From: Gracilaria vermiculophylla
Taxonomy: Eukaryota > Rhodophyta > Florideophyceae > Gracilariales > Gracilariaceae
Assembly (NCBI GenBank): GCA_019155205.2
Contig: JAHNZQ020000004.1
Coordinates: 4,348,664 to 4,362,046, forward strand
Direction: 5' to 3'
Length of the DNA stretch: 13,383 nt
Below the pieces are notes generated by a model that ran no database searches, was not told the origin of the DNA, and worked only from the letters and a program-made list of their open reading frames with translations. Below, piece by piece: positions 7,809 to 13,383 of the stretch. How positions within the stretch are numbered: position 1 is the stretch's first letter; every line of letters starts with the position of its first letter. The position numbers were made by a program, and so were the translations under genes.

Positions 7809-8868
7809 CATGAATCTTTCCTATGGCCCAATACGGCAGAGATAGGGGCACTCCAGCAGAGAGCGGAGAGGGCAGAGAATGTCTTCAAGAATGAAGACGG
7901 AATCCTTCGGGTCAAGGAAGGTGTATGGAACCCCGACAATGATGTAGGAAGGAAGCCCAAGCTCATTATTGTCTCCCATAGTGGAGGCTGTGATCATCGT
8001 GGCTCCGCCGCGACTGAGATTATCCTCAAAGAGACAATCTACTGGAAATCAGGGACCAGTAACGTGAGAAATTTTTTCAAAGACTGTCTTCACTGTCTCC
8101 TATCAAGGACTGGGTCAATCGTCGCACGGCCGTATGGTATTTTTCTTCATGCCACACGCCCTAAAGAACTCATTCATGTCGATTTCCTATACATGGGGGA
8201 GAGCAACGCAGGTTTCAGATATCTCTTGCTTATCAGAGATGACCTTTTCGCGTTTGTGTGGTTATAGCCGGCTCTTAATGCAGACAGCGCCACCGCCCCC
8301 GAAGTTTTGTCTTCTTGGATAGCGTCATTTAGTAAATAGGATGCAATGGCATCAGATCAAGATGCTCATTTTCGGAATTCGCTGATGAAGAATTTGTTTG
8401 CAAAGTTCCACTTCTCCCACCGTTTGACGACAGCGTACAGTCCCAGGGCGAATAGTTCCTTGTAATGAATTTGTCTAGAGGTGAAAAGAGCTTTTCAGGC
8501 TCTTTTCGGAAAATGGAAGCTGAAGCCTACTCAGAAGCCAACTGTCGTAGAAGTTGTTCAGAGCGTCTTGAATCATGCGCCATTGAAACGTTTGGAACCA
8601 AGAGATTTCGCTGTGACAAAGATGTTCCATACACCTTCAGAGGTGTTCACAAGACATAAGCCTAAACGCCCTTTGCTTTCAGCAGAGATCAAAGAAGATT
8701 ATCCAAACCCAGCATCAACTACGGAAGCCAGAGCGACGCAGCTAGTAAAAATTGGCAAACTTCAGTCTGCGAGTGAAGATTTGCATCGTGGTGAGGCATC
8801 CTTGGTGTCGAGGTCCAGGAAGCGTAGAATCGAGCAACACAATAAGAGAACTAGAGCGCACTTTCCAA
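7809..8868 (+). pseudogene. pol: Gypsy 2 pol: integrase, catalytic Glu replaced by a stop
   Basis: Frame 3 continues from RNase H. The zinc finger keeps His at 7977 and 7995 and Cys at 8085 and 8094 (VSHSGGCDHRG and CLHC). The core has Asp at 8181 (IHVDFLYMGES) and Asp at 8355 (ASDQDAHF). Exactly 36 codons after the second Asp, where D,D35E places the Glu, stands TAA (8463-8465), directly followed by TGA (8466-8468). TAG codons at 8265 and 8337 also interrupt the core. Downstream, EVKRAFQALFGKWKL (8475-8519) and VVQSVLNHAPLKRL (about 8553-8594) match the usual end of the core and the following helix. The enzyme is dead on two counts: truncated, and lacking its third catalytic residue. Confidence 0.82.
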
Positions 8869-9246
8869 AATCTGAATATTGGCTCTTATGTTCTCGTGCG
8901 ACAAGCTGTAGGAGGGGGACACAAGTTAGGATTCAAGTGGAAGGGTCCTCAGAATGTGGTCAGTGTGAAGTCTGAGTGGGTGTTTACGGTCGAGATCATT
9001 CTAAGTAAGAAGCAACAAGATGTTTATGTTCGTCGCATTTTGCCCTACCGCTCGGATTTGGATGGTCAATTTGTGCAAGATGAACTATTTTATTGGAATG
9101 GTCTTCCGGACGAAACGGATTCTACCTTAGGACCACTACATCACATGTTTCAAGATGTTCCAGGTGAGCTTAAAGGTTTTCCGTGCACCTCGAGAAAGCG
9201 TGAGATAAAAAAACCTGCTATACGTCTCTGCAATCTAGAGCAGTGA
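8869..9246 (+). pseudogene. pol: Gypsy 2 pol: integrase C-terminal SH3-like and chromo-like tail
   Basis: A shift from frame 3 to frame 1 near 8868 joins the integrase core to this tail. LNIGSYVLVRQA (about 8869-8904), HKLGFKWKGPQNVVSVKSEW (about 8920-8979) and VYVRRILPYRSDLDG match the GDYVLVR / KW-GP / R-L-x-x-Y pattern of the gypsy integrase C-terminus. It ends with LFYWNGLPDETDSTLGPLHH and MFQDVP, which resemble the second half of a chromodomain (W-x-G-L, DxTWEP), here with TLGP instead of TWEP. The frame closes at TGA 9244-9246. The chromo-like call is weaker than in gypsy 1 because only half of the fold is recognisable. Confidence 0.7.
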
Positions 9247-9447
9247 TGAAGTTTGCTAGTTGAAGCTCTTATGTACAATGTGGGACTGGTGCAGTGCACA
9301 TTTTTGGCTCTAGTGAAGAGGTGCTGTTTCTACACGTTCGCTCTACAAATTTATGAATAATCTTAATGTTCTACACATCTATGGTAACATACTCAAGTTC
9401 ATCAGGCACTTTAGAACTATGCAGTACAGCTCTTGTTCAAATTAGCC

Positions 9448-9497
9448 AATTCCCACGCCGTTTAACTAGAAACGCCGTGGCAGACAAGTTGGGAATT
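9448..9497. repeat. Nested inverted repeat (hairpin)
   Basis: AATTCCCA (9448-9455) and TGGGAATT (9490-9497) are perfect inverted 8-mers. Between them, CCACGCCGTTT (9453-9463) pairs with AAACGCCGTGG (9470-9480) at 10 of 11 positions around a six-base loop. The outer and inner arms overlap by three bases on the left and are offset on the right, so they are alternative foldings rather than one perfect stem. GGGAATT-type termini would suit a decayed LTR border, but I cannot place an element end here. Confidence 0.5.
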
Positions 9498-10417
9498 CGA
9501 ACGATACGAATTCTACGAGTTTGAAAGAGGACAACTGTCTGGGTATTTGACTCTAAAGGCACCTGATCGATATTATCGAACGTACTGTCTTCCTACTCCT
9601 ATTCATTTCAGAGCCGCCATATTCATCATAGTCCTCAGAGGTTTTTTTCTGTAGCGTATTACTGCAATTTGTGATTTTTAAAGGTTGTTTCCTTCAAAAT
9701 GTCGAAAACCTTTGCGGCGTGTTCTTGAGAAGTAAACCCCAAATTATAGAAGCTCCAAAAAATTCGTTCCTGGAACAAGAAAGAAGAAGATCAAGATTTT
9801 CAATATCTATTGAATATTCGCGCATTTACCCCATTTTCTAATAGAAAACTATGCATTTGTCTACCTAAAAATGTTGTTTCATTGTTAAATACTGTTTTGT
9901 TAAGAATCAGATCTATTCAAGAAACTTTAAAACTAGTTACTTCTTTGATGTATTCCTCTAACAAGATTACAACATGACATACTTTAAAGGTACATCATTT
10001 GGTCTTATGGTAGAACTGTGATATGAAAGAGGTAGAGCGTGTAACATTGTCGAAGCACAACTGAAACTCTGAAAATATTTACTGAAAGTTTCGTGGGTTC
10101 TGTGCTTCTGCTAAAATTTCAGGATTCCGTCGAAGGTTCTCAACTTAAATAACTTTCTAGGCAACTGGTCACGTAATTTACTCACCTACACGATTGCGTC
10201 TTTTTCCAAATCATTTGCGGTGCTGAATAATGGAGCTAGTCTCTAACGCACTGTAATTATCAACTCCCACATTTGTATTGGCTGGGAGTCTGTTACGATA
10301 AAAACATCCAGATGTCCAGTCTCTCGCCACGGGTAGAGCCGAACGCCATTGCATGTCGCGCTATGAGCGCCCGTGTAACCTCGGAGAGGCATTCACACAC
10401 ACACGCCATATGTAGCA

Positions 10418-10433
10418 CTCATCCTCTTTTGAG
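10418..10433 (-). promoter_or_regulatory. Candidate polypurine tract of the copia element
   Basis: On the minus strand, shortly after the pol stop, AAAAGAGGATGAG is followed directly by TGCTACATATGG. A purine run followed by TG is the expected join of polypurine tract and 3' LTR, which would place the copia LTR start at about 10417, running toward lower coordinates. No second copy of that LTR lies in the window to test this. Confidence 0.3.
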
Positions 10434-10439
10434 ATGGGA

Positions 10440-10885
10440 TTATCCCGTGGACTTTCCTGAACAGCTACATAGCGCCTTATCGAAGTCCTTAGAGATCTCT
10501 CCATCGTACAACATCAGTTCTAAGCTGCAGACATGAGGCTGTCGTTTTTGGTCAGTGGATCACCATAGTTCTTCTGAACTGGTGTCCATATCATCCTCTC
10601 GACGCTGCGTGTTTCCAACTCGTACCTAATGGCTGACATGTCCCCCAGAACTGACCGATCGGCGGCATTCCAGCAGGTAGAAAGTGTACAGTATAGGTCC
10701 TTAGAGTCCACAACGATCCACACGCCCGCGGCGACACCCAGCAGGGTAGAAAACGCGTTCGCCAGAACTTTTCCTTCGTCGATGGCTTTGCCGGCAGCCA
10801 AGGTTTCCGCTGCTCCGATCGAGTTCACAGGTCTGCGAGATTTGTGGGAGCTCCACGCGATCGCATGTATGACGGTTCCCTTTTG
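10440..10885 (-). pseudogene. pol: Copia pol: RNase H domain and C-terminus
   Basis: The segment begins GTVIHAIAWSSHKSRRPVNS (from about 10879), then AAETLAAGKAIDEGKV with the catalytic Glu, WIVVDSKDLYCTLST with an Asp, AADRSVLGDMSAIRYELE, and IWTPVQKNYGDPLTKNDSLM, equivalent to the copia W-x-P-G-x-x-N-x-AD-x-LTK motif (the NLAD Ala is Gly here). The largest open piece is 10828-10520. A one-base shift near 10525 joins it to ELMLYDGEISKDFDKAL, the usual end of these proteins, closing at a TAA (minus) at 10440-10442. The plus-strand open frame at 10629-10886 is only the complement of this domain. Confidence 0.82.
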
Positions 10886-12082
10886 AAGTGGTCTAAATAG
10901 CAGCCCTGCGACAAGAACTAGTTGTCCGTAATCTTCCTTCCTGCTTTCATCAAAAAAATACGATCGTGGCTCGGTAGCTCTCTCTTTGTAGCCGGGCGCA
11001 TGAAGTTTAGCTCGCTCGTCATCCGCTTTAGTTTTTTGGAATGTTAATATGCGTAACCATGTCTTTCACTCTAGCAGTCGGACCTTTCTGTACAAGCTAA
11101 CTTGCAGCAAATGCTGAGAAGGGGGATGCTGCAACACACAACTATCCTAAGCAACTGTTCAGAGACCTGAAGGACGCGAGCTCAATGCTGTTGGAAGGTG
11201 ATTCCTGGTGCTTACGGTGTACACGGCAAAATGCAGGAGGCTGATATCGCTATATCTTCTCGTCTCCGTGAATAAAAACTGTCATATTTTTTATCTGTGT
11301 GACCCTCAGGCCGTAGAAATGGATCTTTTTCGGTCCGTAGACAATCGTTCCCAGCGTATTGACGTGTTTTATCCTCTCGACTACTGTGTTTAGCGCCTTT
11401 CGTTCTCCTCCAAACAGTATGTCGTCCACAACACTCACCGCAGCCACAACAATTTTGCCTTGTGCCATCTAGTAGAAAAGTTGCGGTACATACATTAATT
11501 GCTGAAAGCCGAAACCACGAAAGACATCGTCACTAAGCTACTGCTCATTTGCGTCTAAACGTGCCAGTTCATATGCTTCTGACAAAAGATGCCAATACTG
11601 CTGACATCTTGTCTGGCATTCCCGTGGTGGAACCAAGAAAAAATCTCGCTCGGTTTGTGTCTGCAGAAAAGCGGTTTTGAAATCGGTCTTGGAAATAGTC
11701 CATCGATATATGGTTGGCAAAGAAGTAATATACGTATTCCTACCGGAGGGCATGTGGTTGAGTCTGTCCTTTGATGCTTCTTGTATCGGTCTTTGTTCCC
11801 GTGCTCATCGGTTCGGGCCTTTAGCACACGGGCGTTATCGTCGCATGTCTTCACCTTGTATAATACGCGAACAGTGAGGATATTGGCATTCTTTGGGACG
11901 TCGGCTACGAATTCTTCATTTCCAAATACCCTGTAGTAAATATAGATGGGTCCCTTCTCTTCGCTTCGCCACTCTTGGCCGGGCAACAACTGCACTTCAC
12001 GTGCCTCGAAGTGCTTATCGGTATATGTAGTCGAGTCAGGGGTATATGCCTGGTCGTTGGCGTCTGCATGTTTCGCGTAGTT
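10886..12082 (-). pseudogene. pol: Copia pol: reverse transcriptase
   Basis: Minus-strand RT. NEEFVADVPKNANILTVRVL (about 11910-11850) and VLYKVKTCDDNARVLKAR match the copia pattern of an adjacent DIP-NAN-x(3)-V-x-YKVK entry. HGNKD follows; then a frameshift near 11770 leads to ISKTDFKTAFLQTQTERDFF (about 11700-11640) with the first catalytic Asp, and LVPPREC. GFQQLMYVPQLFY precedes VVAAVSVVDDILFGGERKAL, where the Asp pair lies at 11426-11421; the usual YVDD is VVDD here. GPKKIHFYGLRVTQ and, after a stop, ELASFRSLNSCLG continue toward the connection, which is strongly decayed between 11200 and 10890. Stops include one after the DANEQ and one after the HGDEKI stretch. Catalytic aspartates remain recognisable. 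Confidence 0.82.
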
Positions 12083-12214
12083 CCATACTTTCTCTCGCAG
12101 ATCCAAATTTTACTTATCCCCGTCGTCGTTCACAATTGAGTGCTTTCCAGAATTGACATCATGATTCTGAAAATTTACCCCATAGAACTGCCTGTCCATT
12201 GGCCAATAATCTTC
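12083..12214 (-). pseudogene. pol: Copia pol: Tudor-like module between integrase and RT
   Basis: On the minus strand the segment reads EDYWPMDRQFYGVNFQNHD (12214-12158), then NSGKHSIVNDDGDK, a TAA (12112-12110), and NLDLREKVW. The pattern W-x(2)-D-x(2)-(F/Y)-Y-x-G-x-V, then GKH-x-(I/V)-x-x-DDGD-x-E-x-L-x-L is that of Tudor-like (PTM/DIR17 type) chromatin-reader domains, with the fold's expected length of about 45 residues. It lies in the same frame as the integrase upstream. A stop after NVPSI separates it from the linker, and the internal TAA falls where the DDGD-x-E Glu or its neighbour would be. I infer a role in chromatin binding by the integration complex. The identification is by motif only. 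Confidence 0.55.
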
Positions 12215-13219
12215 GATCTTGTTCTAAATGCTCGGTACGTTGGGACCGATGCTGTCCGTTTCTTCTTCTTTGCCTACACGATGCTGGGGTTCCGTGTTCT
12301 GCTCCACTTCCTGAACTGTAGTGTTGTTCTCCAGACGGTATACGGCGTCCTCTAGATGTCGATCCCGCTCGTCTATAGCATCTTGCACAGTGGCTGCTAG
12401 CTCGATGTCACGTAGGGCTGGTCTTACATATTCAATAACAGCGCAAATTGTCTTCCTCTTGGATCCGGGGACTGTGACGGTTCTGTTCCTGAAGTCGTAG
12501 GCCAAAATCCTTCGGTTTTCAGACCACATTTTTCTCTTTTGATGGTCTCTCTTCGCAAAGACATGTTCGATATCACCTGAAGCGATGGATGTCTTCTGGA
12601 TGGCTTTCGAACGGAGTATCAGCGTGAGCTTGCGCTTGGATAGAGGGCTCTAATATGCATTCACAAGTTCCATTTGCAGTAGCTTCGGCGTTGCACCAGA
12701 TTCAACCGGTCTGGCATAACCCTTAGCCAACTCCTGGACCGATAAAACTTCGTTGCAGTATAGAACGTTCGATATTATGATGGATTGTTGGACCAAAAGG
12801 GCATCTTTCCAGCACTTTTCTTGTTTTTTACTGACTTCCTGGAGGTGGAGAAATACATTGCGTATGATTTTAGATTCCAACACATTCTTTTTGTGTCTTC
12901 GAAATGGCAGCAGTCGGGTTTCTATGTTCTGCTCTTCATGGTACCTCATGAATATGCTGTTCTCGAACGGTCAATTGTATGCTACCGTTCTTGAGGTCCA
13001 GAACGTCGTGATCTAATGCGCATCGAAGACCGGAATGGCCTTGTTCATCGCATGGTCTTTGACCGTAGCACCTACTGAGATATGAAAAACTGCACCCATG
13101 AAGTGCATTACGCAGTACTGGTTGAGGAACACATGGTATACGCATACCAAGTCGTTGACCTCTCGTGATATTGCGCTGAGGGAATCTTTCCGAGTAGGCT
13201 TGGGATTTGTGGTGGTTTG
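12215..13219 (-). pseudogene. pol: Copia pol: integrase core and C-terminal linker, N-terminus cut off
   Basis: Minus frame from about 13205: NPKPTRKDSLSAISREVNDL, then NQYCVMHFMGAVFHISVGAT, where copia integrases have a first catalytic Asp near this HxxD position (Gly is seen here, so the residue is probably lost). NIETRLLPFRRHKKNVLESK (from about 12925) fits the P-x-R-x-H-K-x-x-V-E-x-K motif with the core Glu. CWKDALLVQQS and LSVQELAKGYARPV match the later helices. RILAYDFRNRTVTVPGSKRK and ICAVIEYVRPAL (about 12505-12430) are the SH3-like C-terminus, followed by an acidic linker. Stops lie near 13015, 12965, 12650 and 12224. The zinc finger, protease and Gag are missing because sequence above 13219 belongs to a different repeat. 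Confidence 0.72.
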
Positions 13220-13383
13220 TGTAGTACAGTGGCTCCTACGGAATTATGGTGGTTTTGCCTTAAGGCATAATATTCCTAAGGAGGGTTCGTAATTTATTAG
13301 CTGGGCCACGTGGTGCATAATATTGCCTGCGTGCGCTACAGTATCCTTAAGGTACGGTAGAATTTATTATTTATTTTAGATAT
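13220..13383 (+). repeat. LTR-like direct repeat, right copy (runs off the window)
   Basis: It has the same TGTAGTACAGTGGCTCCTAC start and the same 164-base length to the window end as the copy at 5087, in the same orientation and 8133 bp further on. The flanking five bases differ (GTTTG here, GCGTA at the left copy), and the sequence just upstream is not purine-rich, which argues against this being the 3' LTR of an element whose 5' LTR is at 5087. It interrupts the copia integrase, so it probably is the 5' LTR, or a solo LTR, of a later insertion. Confidence 0.65.

Larger units (their letters stand above)
5476..9246 (+). mobile_element. Second Ty3/gypsy retrotransposon remnant, oomycete-like, Gag missing
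   Basis: A protease remnant, RT, RNase H, integrase and a chromo-like tail follow in the Ty3/gypsy order. The sequence is not a copy of gypsy 1: the RT entry reads FRLTIDLRPLNATTKK instead of FCIDYRRLN, and the active-site region has WKDDF instead of YIDD. This version (WLDDF-like box, long spacer before WCGR) is what I remember from oomycete gypsy pols. Decay is heavy: in-frame stops at 5722, 5830, 6418, 6457, 6694, 6736, 7165, 7407, 7806, 8265, 8337, 8463 and 8466, and frameshifts near 7190, 7302 and 8868. It is clearly older or less constrained than gypsy 1, which has no frameshift. Confidence 0.85.
9247..10439. other. AT-rich non-coding stretch between tail-to-tail gypsy 2 and copia
   Basis: No protein domain is visible on either strand, and base composition is clearly more AT-rich than in gypsy 1. 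It should contain the 3' UTR and any 3' LTR remnant of gypsy 2 (from the left) and the 3' UTR and 3' LTR of the minus-strand copia (from the right). I could not find a copy of the 5087 repeat here, so gypsy 2 has no recognisable LTR of that family at its pol end. A short CA run lies at 10393-10404 (plus strand). The open frame at 10273-10536 overlaps the copia end and has no family feature. Confidence 0.5.
10440..13219 (-). mobile_element. Ty1/copia retrotransposon, minus strand, truncated inside integrase
   Basis: Reading down the minus strand, the order is integrase, linker with Tudor-like segment, RT, RNase H, which is the Ty1/copia order (IN before RT). Gag, protease and the start of the integrase would lie above 13219 but are replaced there by the LTR-like repeat. 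From about 13205 to 11790 the homology stays in one minus frame with several in-frame stops. Frameshifts follow near 11770, between 11200 and 10890, and near 10525. The general style (AAETLAAGKAIDEGK in RNase H, VVDDILFGG in RT) agrees with copia pols I remember from oomycetes. Not functional. Confidence 0.83.

Noticed and set aside
3..9246. Programmed readthrough or a reassigned stop codon
   Set aside because: TAA, TAG and TGA all occur inside the domains, one replaces a catalytic Glu in gypsy 2, and frameshifts accompany them; this is ordinary decay.
10391..10404. CA microsatellite
   Set aside because: Only about six units; too short to call a repeat feature.
10273..10536. Plus-strand 87-codon open frame with ATG
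   Set aside because: No family feature, and it overlaps the antisense end of copia pol and its 3' untranslated part.
10629..10886. Plus-strand 85-codon open frame
   Set aside because: It is the complement of the copia RNase H, whose motifs are clear on the minus strand.
1..13383. CRISPR array, tRNA, rRNA, bacterial operon signals, host gene with introns
   Set aside because: No regular short repeats with spacers, no cloverleaf or rRNA landmarks, and no conserved host protein in any frame; everything recognisable is retroelement.

Overview
The window reads as a stretch of decayed LTR retrotransposons with no recognisable host gene. Three pol regions are visible: a Ty3/gypsy chromovirus on the plus strand (1-3380, cut by the left window edge), a second and quite different Ty3/gypsy pol on the plus strand (about 5476-9246), and a Ty1/copia pol on the minus strand (13219 down to 10440). 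Two copies of a 164-bp TG-initiated direct repeat (5087-5250 and 13220-13383, about 90% identical, no gaps) look like the starts of LTRs. The second gypsy and the copia resemble what I recall of oomycete (Phytophthora / downy-mildew type) elements, so a repeat-rich oomycete genome is my best guess. No database search supports this.

Layout. 1-3380: one reading frame covers the PR-RT linker, RT, RNase H, integrase and a C-terminal chromodomain. It is broken only by in-frame stops, with no frameshift. 3381-3628: short spacer that opens with a polypurine tract. 3629 to about 5050, minus strand: an antisense Ala/Pro/Ser-rich reading frame, intact in its last 815 bases and frameshifted upstream. 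5087-5250 onward: first LTR-like repeat. 5476-9246: second gypsy, with no Gag, a protease remnant, RT, RNase H, integrase and a chromo-like tail, carrying many stops and three frameshifts. 9247-10439: AT-rich, non-coding, with a hairpin; probably 3' UTR/LTR debris of the two elements that meet tail to tail. 10440-13219, minus strand: copia pol, in order integrase, a Tudor-like module, RT, RNase H. It is cut inside the integrase N-terminus exactly where the second repeat begins.

None of the three pols can be expressed intact. They belong together through a shared theme: each carries a candidate chromatin-reading module (chromodomain, chromo-like tail, Tudor-like segment), the kind of part that steers integration to particular chromatin. 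The best candidates for something undescribed are the antisense ORF behind the chromovirus pol and the Tudor-like module in the copia Pol.
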